Shown: piece after piece, positions 15,941 through 21,472 of the stretch
How positions within the stretch are numbered: position 1 is the stretch's first letter
Layout of the letters: the number at the start of each line of letters is the position of its first letter
Source of the DNA: a virus
Virus record (IMG/VR): IMGVR_UViG_3300010375_000034
Span: 1 to 38,215 of that record
Length of the DNA: 38,215 bases
Direction: 5' to 3' (one strand)
Notes under the pieces: model-generated
The model's input: only the letters and a program-made list of their open reading frames with translations
The model's database searches: none
Told to the model about the DNA's origin: nothing
Translations under genes and position numbers: made by a program

Positions 15941-16600
15941 ATGAAAAAAGAAAATCGCCGCCGCCGCGTCGTGCTGTACGTCCGAGTCAGCACCAAGAAA
16001 CAAACAAATCTCAACCAGTTTCTCCAGCTTCGCAAAGCTGCTGAATACCACGACTGGGAAGTTGTCGCAGTTTTTCGAGATCACGGAAGAACTGGGGCCA
16101 ACCAGGATAGACCCGGTTTTCAAGCCTTATTGAAATTTATTCGGAATCGAAAAAACAAAGTCGATATGCTGGCCACGTACAACCTTTCGAGAATCGGTCG
16201 TAGCGTTCGAGACCTGGCCAACTTTCTGGAAGATGAAATCCGGGAACGAAACATCAACTATTTCAGCTACAGAGACAGCATTGATACTACCACTCCTCAC
16301 GGACGGATGCTTTTCGCAATTCTGGCAGCAGTCAGTGAGTTTGAAAGAGAATGCACTGTTGAGAAAGTTCTTGACGCACTTGAAAGAGCGAGAGCCCAAG
16401 GGAAAACCCTTGGCCGTCCAAAGCGCAATAATCCTAAAAATAAAAAATACGATCCGGAAATCATCAATAAAATTTTGACTGATTACAATAACGGCAAGGG
16501 CAAGAAGATTAAACAGATTGTCAAAGAGGTTCCATACGCTCGAAACACAGTGCGTTCAATCATCAGGGAGGCAGAAAATGCTGAAACCGAGGCATCCTAG
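15941..16600 (+). CDS. Serine recombinase (resolvase/invertase family)
   Basis: 219 aa. The catalytic domain has YVRVSTKKQ (Ser17 nucleophile), GRTGANQDRPGFQALLKFI, the arginine motif YNLSRIGRSVRDL, and the E-helix FAILAAVSEFERE; GRPK leads to a C-terminal helix-turn-helix (IKQIVKEVPYARNTVRSII). This is the resolvase/invertase branch, not the large integrase branch, so it most likely resolves multimers or inverts a segment rather than integrating the phage. Many plasmids carry one for dimer resolution. No partner site is obvious from inspection. ATG 15941; weak AGGATATTGCC upstream. Confidence 0.9.
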   Translation: MKKENRRRRVVLYVRVSTKKQTNLNQFLQLRKAAEYHDWEVVAVFRDHGRTGANQDRPGFQALLKFIRNRKNKVDMLATYNLSRIGRSVRDLANFLEDEIRERNINYFSYRDSIDTTTPHGRMLFAILAAVSEFERECTVEKVLDALERARAQGKTLGRPKRNNPKNKKYDPEIINKILTDYNNGKGKKIKQIVKEVPYARNTVRSIIREAENAETEAS

Positions 16601-16910
16601 GTCAAGAGAGACCGTGATCCTTGAGAGCGTGGACCCGGAGCTAAATGGCAAAGAGTTTCTGATCGAAGACTACTGCGAAAATTTAATCGGCCGCTCCTGG
16701 CAGGATGCAGGAACAAACCCAGCAGCTTTAAAATACGCCCTTCGCAACGTCCGCCACAATCTGCCAGTCGATGACAACGTTGTAGGCGGTCAAATCAATG
16801 GACGGAGCAATCTGGTCCATGAAAGCGAAATCCCCCTGGAACGCAAAAAACCCAACCGGCAAGGCTGGGTTTTCGCTATAATCTCATGGCTCAAACGAAA
16901 TAAGGGCTAG
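16578..16910 (+). CDS. Unknown protein overlapping the recombinase 3' end
   Basis: 110 aa from ATG 16578, chosen because GGGAGG lies 6 nt before it and it couples to the recombinase stop (23-nt overlap). The core ILESVDPELNGKEFLIEDYCENLIGRSW...NPAALKYALR and VVGGQINGRSNLVHESEI is protein-like and reads as a small alpha/beta domain I cannot name. Near the 3' end the RNA forms AAAACCCA/TGGGTTTT (16847-16873), a stem inside the coding sequence. Co-transcribed with the recombinase; a directionality or accessory factor is a guess. Confidence 0.65.
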   Translation: MLKPRHPRSRETVILESVDPELNGKEFLIEDYCENLIGRSWQDAGTNPAALKYALRNVRHNLPVDDNVVGGQINGRSNLVHESEIPLERKKPNRQGWVFAIISWLKRNKG

Positions 16911-16968
16911 CTCCTTATCCAGATCGCAAACACCTCATAAACTCTTACGTGAAAGGAGGTGGGCGCTA

Positions 16969-17028
16969 ATGGATAGAATGATTGAATTGTTAATGACGAT
17001 CATCATTCTCCTGCTTCTCAGCAGGTAG
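16969..17028 (+). CDS. 19-aa hydrophobic peptide, candidate type I toxin-like
   Basis: ATG 16969 is preceded by GAAAGGAGGTG, a nine-base match to the end of 16S rRNA, at ideal spacing. The product MDRMIELLMTIIILLLLSR is one membrane-spanning helix with charged ends. Length and make-up are like the Ibs toxins of enteric bacteria (19 aa, all hydrophobic). A terminator hairpin follows at once. A TATAAT lies upstream at 16877 without a clear -35. A second such cassette is at 24916. Too short for most gene callers. The toxin idea is inference; no antisense RNA was identified. Confidence 0.5.
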   Translation: MDRMIELLMTIIILLLLSR

Positions 17029-17035
17029 GGGCTTT

Positions 17036-17072
17036 GAGTGGGCTAACTTCTCAGGGAGGCCCACTCCCCTTA
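17036..17072 (+). terminator. Terminator after the 19-aa peptide
   Basis: GAGTGGGC (17036-17043) pairs with GCCCACTC (17059-17066), followed by CCCCTTATTT. An 8-bp perfect stem with a short, mixed T-run. Confidence 0.65.
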
Positions 17073-17101
17073 TTTCGTTCGAGACCGTTTTACCAAGTCC
17101 G

Positions 17102-17150
17102 TTGACAAAACGCAACGACTTGACAATCAAGATAGCATATCAAACCAGCA
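17102..17150 (+). promoter_or_regulatory. Tandem -35-like boxes before the HTH gene
   Basis: TTGACA occurs twice (17102 and 17120), 18 bp apart, in an AT-rich stretch ahead of the HTH gene. GATAGC and ATATCA are possible -10 elements, but spacings are not ideal. Low-confidence promoter. Confidence 0.3.
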
Positions 17151-17163
17151 AAGTTAAGCCTTT

Positions 17164-17433
17164 ATGCCTAAAAAAGTTGATACCAGCGAATTCATCCACG
17201 ACATCGAGGATAAGCTTAATGCGATGGAAGCCATTCGCAACGAGGCGAATTTAAAACAGCAGGACTTGGCCGATCTGTTAGGCATACATCAAAGCCGTAT
17301 TCAACGCTGGGAAAAGGGAGAATGGAAGAAGTCTCAGCACATCCGCACCTTCATTGGCCTGATACGCGCAATTGATAACCTCCAAATCCAGAACCTCAAG
17401 AAGCGCCAGGAAGAGCAGGAAGAGGACAAATAA
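17164..17433 (+). CDS. XRE-family helix-turn-helix regulator
   Basis: 89 aa. Residues ~20-55 (IRNEANLKQQDLADLLGIHQSRIQRWEKGEWK) match the Cro/CI-type HTH pattern: R...l.Q.dLA..lGi.qs.I.rwE.G. A helical, acidic C-terminal tail (KKRQEEQEEDK) probably dimerises. Likely a repressor for its own operon or neighbours. It runs toward a minus-strand gene ending 2 nt away. No good ribosome binding site before ATG 17164. Confidence 0.85.
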   Translation: MPKKVDTSEFIHDIEDKLNAMEAIRNEANLKQQDLADLLGIHQSRIQRWEKGEWKKSQHIRTFIGLIRAIDNLQIQNLKKRQEEQEEDK

Positions 17434-17435
17434 AG

Positions 17436-17696
17436 TCACTGCATATTCTCCAACCTTTTGCGGAGATAAGCTCCACGATTGTTAATTCCGCCCCTTGCCT
17501 GGACATCTTTGATTTCCGCCTCCACACGGTCAATTCCCAGCCTATTACATTCTTTCCAGAGCATCCTCGGGCCAAAACCCCAATTGAGCAAAACGTTTGT
17601 GAATATGGGGAAGGTAAAAATAGCATGTGATATGCCATCAAAGATTTTATATTCTTCACCGTTGAGGATAACTGTTTGAATTGTACTGCTTGTCAT
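17436..17696 (-). CDS. Unknown 86-aa protein, the only minus-strand gene in the early region
   Basis: 86 aa; AGAAAGGA lies 7 nt before ATG 17696. The N-terminal half is hydrophobic (GISHAIFTFPIFTNVLLNWGFGP) but not a clear membrane span; the C-terminal half (DRVEAEIKDVQARGGINNRGAYLRKRLEN) resembles a short helical motif A...gg..N.GAYL...L found near the ends of some plasmid replication or primase-type proteins. I treat that as suggestive only. It is transcribed against the early operon and faces the HTH regulator, so it could be part of a lysogeny/lysis-type switch. A GATCCC/GGGATC dyad (17734-17756) lies upstream. Confidence 0.65.
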   Translation of the reverse strand: MTSSTIQTVILNGEEYKIFDGISHAIFTFPIFTNVLLNWGFGPRMLWKECNRLGIDRVEAEIKDVQARGGINNRGAYLRKRLENMQ

Positions 17697-17768
17697 TTCA
17701 AATCCTTTCTGTTACGCGCGCGGTTCGTGGATCGATCCCAACTCCTAGGAGGGATCTAAGAATTTAAA

Positions 17769-17810
17769 CCAACTTTTCAATTTCCAACTTCAACTTCAAC
17801 TCCAACTTCT
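17769..17810. repeat. AACTTC/AACTCC hexamer tract
   Basis: CCAACTTTTCAATTTCCAAC followed by TTCAACTTCAACTCCAACTTC: a degenerate six-base repeat (GTTGRA on the minus strand) about 42 bp long, upstream of the minus-strand gene. May be a regulator binding array or slippage product. Confidence 0.5.
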
Positions 17811-18113
17811 TTGATTTTTATGTAATTTTTTTTTGCAAAATCGAGCGCAAACGAACGGCACATTTAAGCCGCCGATGCTAAAATCATCGACTTTGATACG
17901 ATCCCAAAGCAAACTAAACCCTCGTCAGAGCGTCACTTCAAGAAAGTTAAATTGCAGCAAAACAAGTACTCTCGGCCAAGCCGAAAGCCAATAGAAGCCG
18001 TTTTATCCGCCCTGTCATACAGTAGCGGCCTATCAACACAGTCCAGACGGTTTTATCAAATGCTCATCGAATTACGATTTTGCAATATTCTCCCCACAAA
18101 CCTTGATTATCAC

Positions 18114-18142
18114 TTGCACAGCAAAACTTGCCGCGATATAAT
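18114..18142 (+). promoter_or_regulatory. Near-consensus sigma70 promoter for a small RNA
   Basis: TTGCAC (18114-18119), exactly 17 bp, then TATAAT (18137-18142). It is the best promoter in the window. A terminator follows about 35 bp later, so the product would be a short RNA starting near 18149. Confidence 0.75.
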
Positions 18143-18148
18143 AATCGA

Positions 18149-18209
18149 AGATTTTTTGGATGAAAATTTTGATAAAAAACCTGTCGGGCCTAATCGACGG
18201 GTTTTTTTA
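18149..18209 (+). ncRNA. Predicted ~60-nt small RNA
   Basis: Bounded by the promoter at 18114-18142 and a strong intrinsic terminator. The 5' part is U/A-rich and mostly unpaired (18149-18175), followed by the terminator hairpin. Size and layout resemble plasmid copy-control or antisense RNAs and small phage riboregulators. A 34-codon ORF could start at 18160 and read through the terminator, but it lacks a good ribosome binding site, so a non-coding RNA or a leader attenuator is more likely. Target unknown. Confidence 0.6.
18176..18208 (+). terminator. Strong terminator of the small RNA
   Basis: CCTGTCG (18180-18186) pairs with CGACGGG (18195-18201), extended by AAAA/TTTT; 8-nt loop, then a T7 run. 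Confidence 0.85.
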
Positions 18210-18378
18210 TTTTGTGAAGTTCGTCATTAAACCTCCTCTCGTACAAACAAAAACTGCCGGTCTGCCAGACTGATGAAAAATTTGTACACTATCCCAATCT
18301 ATGCAAACAACAAACACGTTTAGTATATCCGATCCATGAGTCTCTCTGTCAACCGCTCAGATCGCTTTTCAAACGCAA

Positions 18379-18415
18379 ATCTAACCTTGGCAAATTAAGC
18401 TCAAAGTAGTCTAAT
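18379..18415 (+). promoter_or_regulatory. Promoter of the coiled-coil DNA-binding gene, with shared upstream element
   Basis: TTGGCA (18387-18392), 17 bp, TCTAAT (18410-18415): five of six matches in each box. The -35 is embedded in ATCTAACCTTGGCAAATTA, of which a close second copy (ATCTAACCTTG TGT AAATTA) lies after the gene at 19176-19195, suggesting a shared operator. Confidence 0.55.
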
Positions 18416-18512
18416 CGTGTAATAATGAAAAATCGGCACACGTTTTTAGAATCTGCATTTAAAAATAAAAATAACACGGCAGCTCTCGAAGGATCAAGGC
18501 GAATATTCTATT

Positions 18513-18564
18513 TTTTTAAAAACTTGTCTAATTTTTAAAAACTTCGACTGATTTTGAAAGGCTT
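18513..18564. repeat. TTTTTAAAAACTT tandem array
   Basis: Two exact copies of TTTTTAAAAACTT (18513 and 18532) and a weaker third (TTTTGAAAGGCTT, 18552), spaced 19-20 bp, about two helical turns. They lie between the promoter and the start of the following gene, as operator sites for an autoregulator or plasmid iterons would. Confidence 0.5.
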
Positions 18565-18584
18565 GTAAATTGCCAGGGATCGCA

Positions 18585-19151
18585 ATGGACAATGAATTAG
18601 ATACCACCCCCAATGTATTAGCTAACTCAGAAGTACTTCGGCTTAAGATTGTAGATGCAGCCGATGCAATGGATTGCAGCGTTGCTACAGTTTACAATCG
18701 CGCAAAAGAACATAGCTGGACGCGCGGAAAAGATTCCAAAGGGGCATGGGTAGAAATACCGGAAGACTTCTTGCCGAGTGCATGGGTTCAGGAATACAAG
18801 GCCAAAAACGCCTTGGAAGAGACCAATGCAGATACACCTCTGCCCTCCAGTGAACTGATTGACCAACTGCTAGAAAAAATGGTGGAAAAGCTAGACGAAA
18901 AGTACAAAGAAGCACTGGAAAGCAAAGAACGGGAAGTAAAATCCCATCAGGCCACCATAGAAGCACTTAACAACCAAATAGCCGCCCAAAATAACCAATT
19001 GGTAGTGCTCAAAGAAAAAAACAACCTCAAGTCACAAGCTGAAATCAGAGCTGAGATTGAGGCCGAACTCAAGCCGCAGTTCACCAGTCTGGCTAATAAA
19101 CCGAAGGGCTTCTGGAATAAATTAGCCTACTTGTTCTCAGAAAAAGAGTAA
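18585..19151 (+). CDS. HTH plus coiled-coil DNA-binding protein (KfrA-like architecture)
   Basis: 188 aa from ATG 18585 (CAGGGAT upstream); a TTG at 18570 is possible. Residues ~20-60 (LKIVDAADAMDCSVATVYNRAKEHSWTRGKDSKGAWVEIPEDFLPSAW) form a helix-turn-helix with a winged extension, and residues ~80-160 are a long coiled coil. The end GFWNKLAYLFSEKE is short and aromatic. HTH plus long coil is the plan of plasmid KfrA-type proteins, which autoregulate and help segregation; the direct repeats upstream and downstream fit autoregulation. Other coiled-coil regulators are possible. Confidence 0.7.
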   Translation: MDNELDTTPNVLANSEVLRLKIVDAADAMDCSVATVYNRAKEHSWTRGKDSKGAWVEIPEDFLPSAWVQEYKAKNALEETNADTPLPSSELIDQLLEKMVEKLDEKYKEALESKEREVKSHQATIEALNNQIAAQNNQLVVLKEKNNLKSQAEIRAEIEAELKPQFTSLANKPKGFWNKLAYLFSEKE

Positions 19152-19220
19152 TACTGTAAAGATTTGTAAAACATCATCTAACCTTGTGTAAATTAGAAGA
19201 AACTAAACAAAACTAGAAAA

Positions 19221-19267
19221 TCTTAGAAAAGTTTTTCTTGACCAAAATTGTAGAGTGGGTCTAGTCT
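19221..19267 (+). promoter_or_regulatory. Promoter and palindromic operator of the small-gene cluster
   Basis: The quasi-palindrome AGAAAAGTTTTTCT abuts TTGACC (19238-19243), 18 bp before TAGTCT (19262-19267). The AGAAAA-TTTTTC core is found again over the start regions of the genes at 19773 and 20851. A CACTC/GAGTG hairpin containing the next gene's GGAGAGG follows. Confidence 0.45.
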
Positions 19268-19303
19268 TTAAAAACACTCCTGAGTGGAGAGGTTTTTATT
19301 CGG

Positions 19304-19558
19304 ATGAGCGCGGAAGTAGGAAATAACAATCCCTACAAAGACTATCTGACGACCGGTTCAGCGGGACAGATACTTGGTGTCTCCCCGCCAAGAGTGCATG
19401 AGTTTTTTGACCGAGGCGAATTTCCCACTGGGATAATCGTCGCCGGTTACAAATTCATGAAAGAGATCGAGGTTTTAGAGTTCAAACAACGGCGGGAAGA
19501 GCAAAAGAGACTCGAAGAGCTTAAAAAACTCGCTGAGCAAAGGCTTAAACCGCCATAG
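19304..19558 (+). CDS. Small HTH protein (excisionase/MerR-like fold)
   Basis: 84 aa. TTGSAGQILGVSPPRVHEFFDRGEFPTGIIVAGYKFM (residues ~16-52) is a winged-helix/excisionase-like HTH (lt...A..LGvs..rv......g.fp.g..v....). A charged coiled-coil tail (REEQKRLEELKKLAEQRL) follows. Likely a transcription regulator or recombination directionality factor; a serine recombinase is present 2.7 kb upstream. GGAGAGG lies ~13 nt before ATG 19304, within a hairpin. Confidence 0.7.
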   Translation: MSAEVGNNNPYKDYLTTGSAGQILGVSPPRVHEFFDRGEFPTGIIVAGYKFMKEIEVLEFKQRREEQKRLEELKKLAEQRLKPP

Positions 19559-19569
19559 GATTTATCTAA

Positions 19570-19758
19570 ATGGCAGAATTACCGCCGGATTCTCAGGATT
19601 TCGTATTGATTCAAACAATTTTGGCCATGTACGACCGGCAAATTGAAAATCAAAAGCAGATGATAGCGCTGCTAACCGATACGCTTCAACAACAAAAAGC
19701 CTTACAAGAGCATCTAATCAAGATTCAAGCGAATGCAGAACCCGTTTTAAACGATTAG
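19570..19758 (+). CDS. Unknown 62-aa helical protein
   Basis: 62 aa, Gln/Leu-rich and almost wholly helical (LIQTILAMYDRQIENQKQMIALLTDTLQQQKALQEHL), probably a coiled-coil dimer. AGGA lies 9 nt before ATG 19570, and the gene begins 11 nt after the HTH gene. No recognised family. Confidence 0.6.
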   Translation: MAELPPDSQDFVLIQTILAMYDRQIENQKQMIALLTDTLQQQKALQEHLIKIQANAEPVLND

Positions 19759-19775
19759 AAAAGGTTTTTCAAATG
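19755..19775 (+). repeat. 21-bp repeat over a start site, copy 1
   Basis: TTAGAAAAGGTTTTTCAA plus ATG, identical to 20833-20853. Contains the ribosome binding site (AAAAGG) and start codon of the next gene; the first bases encode the end of the 62-aa gene. Confidence 0.7.
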
Positions 19776-20081
19776 TCTTCTAAAACATGGATTTTATTGC
19801 AGCTTACGCCAGTTGGTCAGTTAAAAGGCTCATTCTATCTGAATTTGGCACACGTGAGACGTTTAGAAGTTTGTCGAGACGGCGATCGCATCGACCAAAT
19901 CACTTTTTCCTATGGCGATGGCTATGCGGAAGTAGTCAGGCTTACCCATCGCCGAGAATGCGAAGAATTCCTCAGATTATTTGAGGAATACCGCAAAGAA
20001 GAGTTTCTTCACAGAGATACTCAAGAGTTTCCAACCAGCAAGATTCAGGTGGTCTCCTTCGCAGGTGAGGATCTGACGTGA
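19773..20081 (+). CDS. Unknown 102-aa protein
   Basis: 102 aa. N-terminal beta-rich part (WILLQLTPVGQLKGSFYLNLAHVRRLEV), then YGDGYAEVVRLTHRRECEEFLRLFEEYRKEE, helical. Reads like a small alpha/beta domain; no membrane span. Start lies in the 21-bp repeat leader with AAAAGG. The stop overlaps the next start (GTGATG). Unknown function in a cluster that ends in counter-defence genes. Confidence 0.6.
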   Translation: MSSKTWILLQLTPVGQLKGSFYLNLAHVRRLEVCRDGDRIDQITFSYGDGYAEVVRLTHRRECEEFLRLFEEYRKEEFLHRDTQEFPTSKIQVVSFAGEDLT

Positions 20082-20452
20082 TGGAATGCATTTTTAAACA
20101 CTTCCGACCGAAACCACGCCTTAAACCCGTGGACTTGATACTTCAACGATTAGAAAGAATCGAGGAACAAATGATCACACAAGCTGATATTGATTCGATT
20201 AAAGACAAAGTTACCGAGCAAGGGACAGACTTGCGTAACGTCCTGGAAGAAGTGAAAGCGGACTTAGCGTCCCATAATGACGTTGACGCGACTGCACTCC
20301 GGGATGAGATTGATGCTAATGGCCAGCTCGTGAAAGACCTCCAAAAGGTTCTTTCCGATGCTAAGACTCAACCAGCACCGCCTGTTACCGGAGACTCATC
20401 CGGCTCCGATAACAGCGGTGATGGTCAAACAGGCACCGAGAGCACAATTTAG
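20081..20452 (+). CDS. Unknown coiled-coil protein with disordered tail
   Basis: 123 aa from ATG 20081 (GTG at 20078 is the other option). Residues ~25-90 are a heptad-type coiled coil (LILQRLERIEEQM...DSIKDKVTEQGTDLRNVLEEVKADL); the end is a Pro/Thr/Gly/Ser/Asp-rich linker-like tail. It may be oligomeric, perhaps a small structural or scaffold-like element. A strong terminator follows. Confidence 0.6.
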   Translation: MECIFKHFRPKPRLKPVDLILQRLERIEEQMITQADIDSIKDKVTEQGTDLRNVLEEVKADLASHNDVDATALRDEIDANGQLVKDLQKVLSDAKTQPAPPVTGDSSGSDNSGDGQTGTESTI

Positions 20453-20462
20453 GCTCATTATT

Positions 20463-20503
20463 GGGAGAAGGTAGCCAAATGCCTTCTCCCTTCCCTTTTC
20501 CCT
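20463..20503 (+). terminator. Strong intrinsic terminator
   Basis: GGGAGAAGG (20463-20471) pairs perfectly with CCTTCTCCC (20482-20490), followed by TTCCCTTTTCCC. It splits the small-gene cluster from the counter-defence genes. Confidence 0.75.
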
Positions 20504-20510
20504 CCCTAAA

Positions 20511-20801
20511 ATGAAAGATTTAAAAATGAATTTTCATGAGCTTTTTCAAACAGAAGAACAAGATACCCGAACGGTTGAAAGGGTAAAAAATTTCATTCTT
20601 GGGGCGCTGGCTACAAGCGAGTTTGTTTCAGGCCCATGCAGGAGCGACTTAGATAAATCTACCCGTATATATTCTGTGCATCGAGTTGAGTTGAACAATC
20701 CCAAATTTGCAGAAGCTGCCCGTTACATGGCGGAAACATACTTGGAACTTTTTCCTGTGTGCTCGAAAGAGGAAGCGACACGAGAAACCGCCAACGTCTA
20801 A
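20511..20801 (+). CDS. Unknown 96-aa protein
   Basis: 96 aa (ATG 20511; ATG 20526 also possible). Acidic, helical, with RVKNFILGALATSEFVSGPCRSDLDKSTRIYSVHRVELNNPKFAEAARYMAETYLELF, which looks like a compact globular domain. No motif I know. It precedes the Acb2-like and Tad2 genes and follows a terminator, so it may be the first gene of a counter-defence transcript. Confidence 0.6.
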   Translation: MKDLKMNFHELFQTEEQDTRTVERVKNFILGALATSEFVSGPCRSDLDKSTRIYSVHRVELNNPKFAEAARYMAETYLELFPVCSKEEATRETANV

Positions 20802-20832
20802 AAAACTACGTTTTAGTCCAGGTAAAACGAAC

Positions 20833-20853
20833 TTAGAAAAGGTTTTTCAAATG
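20833..20853 (+). repeat. 21-bp repeat over a start site, copy 2
   Basis: Identical to 19755-19775; carries AAAAGG and the start codon of the Acb2-like gene. Confidence 0.7.
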
Positions 20854-21042
20854 GCTAAAAGCCCGCTATTAGCTCACTTTGAGTATGACAATGTTGTTGG
20901 CTCTGCAAAGGCTCACTGTCACGATATTGCAGCATTGGCCAAAAACTTTGAACGGAATATCCCGGACGGTGATGAAAAAGATATTGTCCTTCGACGGCTC
21001 TTGGACGTGAAAGATGCGGTTATAAGAGCTTGCAAACTGTAA
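20851..21042 (+). CDS. Probable Acb2/Tad1-like (Vs.4-type) cyclic-nucleotide sponge
   Basis: 63 aa from ATG 20851. The pattern HFEYDNVVGSAKAHCHDIAAL then AKNFERNIPDGDEKDIVLRRLLDVKDAVIRA fits the two-helix hairpin of T4 Vs.4/Acb2-type proteins (F.Y.........ir..Ak..a..i....P...EK..al..L.e...a...a). These proteins bind cyclic di- or trinucleotides or gcADPR and block CBASS or Thoeris signalling. The next gene is a Tad2 protein with an N-terminal module often linked to such genes. The match is by pattern; the family usually ends in AN..IA, here AVIRA. Moderately sure. Confidence 0.5.
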   Translation: MAKSPLLAHFEYDNVVGSAKAHCHDIAALAKNFERNIPDGDEKDIVLRRLLDVKDAVIRACKL

Positions 21043-21055
21043 TGGAGAACTGTCT

Positions 21056-21469
21056 ATGTCCCTGGTGTATTACGGAACTAAATGTATTGAAGCCTGGCCA
21101 GCTGAAAAAAATGGCGAGGCAGGCTATGGCGTCCGCTATGCCGACGGTTATGAGTCTTGGTCGCCTAAGCACGTTTTTGAAGAAGCCTATCAACCGACGA
21201 CCGCACTAAGCTTCGGTCATGCGGTGGTTGCTTCTGTATCTGGCCAAAAAGTTTGTCGGGCTGGCTGGAACGGCAAGGGAATGTTTTTGTATTACGTCCC
21301 TGCCAATGCTTATCCAGCTCAAACGGACGTGGCTAAAAAGCATTGGGGCGAGAATTCTCTCGTCCCATATGGGGCGTATCTCGCAATGAAGACCGCCGAT
21401 GATAACGTCGTTCCCTGGTTAGCTTCCCAAACGGACGTCTTGGCGAACGACTGGATGATCATTGATTAG
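21056..21469 (+). CDS. Tad2 (DUF2829) anti-Thoeris protein with N-terminal SWSPK domain
   Basis: 137 aa. Residues ~50-137 are a clear DUF2829/Tad2 domain: FGHAVVASVSGQKVCRAGWNGKGMFL, then VPYGAYLAMKTADDNVVPW, then LASQTDVLANDW. Tad2 proteins bind and sequester the Thoeris signal 1''-3' gcADPR. The first ~48 residues hold a separate module (GTKCIEAWPA...GYGVRYADGYESWSPKHVFEEAY) found beside Vs.4/Acb2-like genes in other phages. It follows the Acb2-like gene by 13 nt; GGAGA lies upstream of ATG 21056. Family call firm; ligand unproven. Confidence 0.85.
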   Translation: MSLVYYGTKCIEAWPAEKNGEAGYGVRYADGYESWSPKHVFEEAYQPTTALSFGHAVVASVSGQKVCRAGWNGKGMFLYYVPANAYPAQTDVAKKHWGENSLVPYGAYLAMKTADDNVVPWLASQTDVLANDWMIID

Positions 21470-21472
21470 CCG

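Larger units (their letters stand above)
17697..18569. other. Long regulatory intergenic region
   Basis: About 870 bp, AT-rich, without a convincing protein gene. It holds a dyad upstream of the minus gene (17734-17756, with the palindrome TCCTAGGA), a hexamer repeat tract (17769-17810), a consensus promoter, small RNA and terminator (18114-18208), a GTCTG-C-CAGAC palindrome (18260-18270), a second promoter (18387-18415) and an AT-rich repeat array (18513-18564) before the coiled-coil DNA-binding protein. Confidence 0.6.

Noticed and set aside
17720-17756. tRNA-like GGTTCG...GATCC segment
   Set aside because: No acceptor stem, anticodon arm or CCA context; the dyad is better read as an operator.
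17952-18230. 92-aa plus-strand ORF
   Set aside because: TTG start with no ribosome binding site; runs through a consensus promoter and a strong terminator, better explained as the small RNA region.
18160-18264. 34-codon ORF starting ATGAAAATTTTG across the sRNA terminator
   Set aside because: No ribosome binding site and it would need read-through of a strong terminator; possible leader peptide but unsupported.
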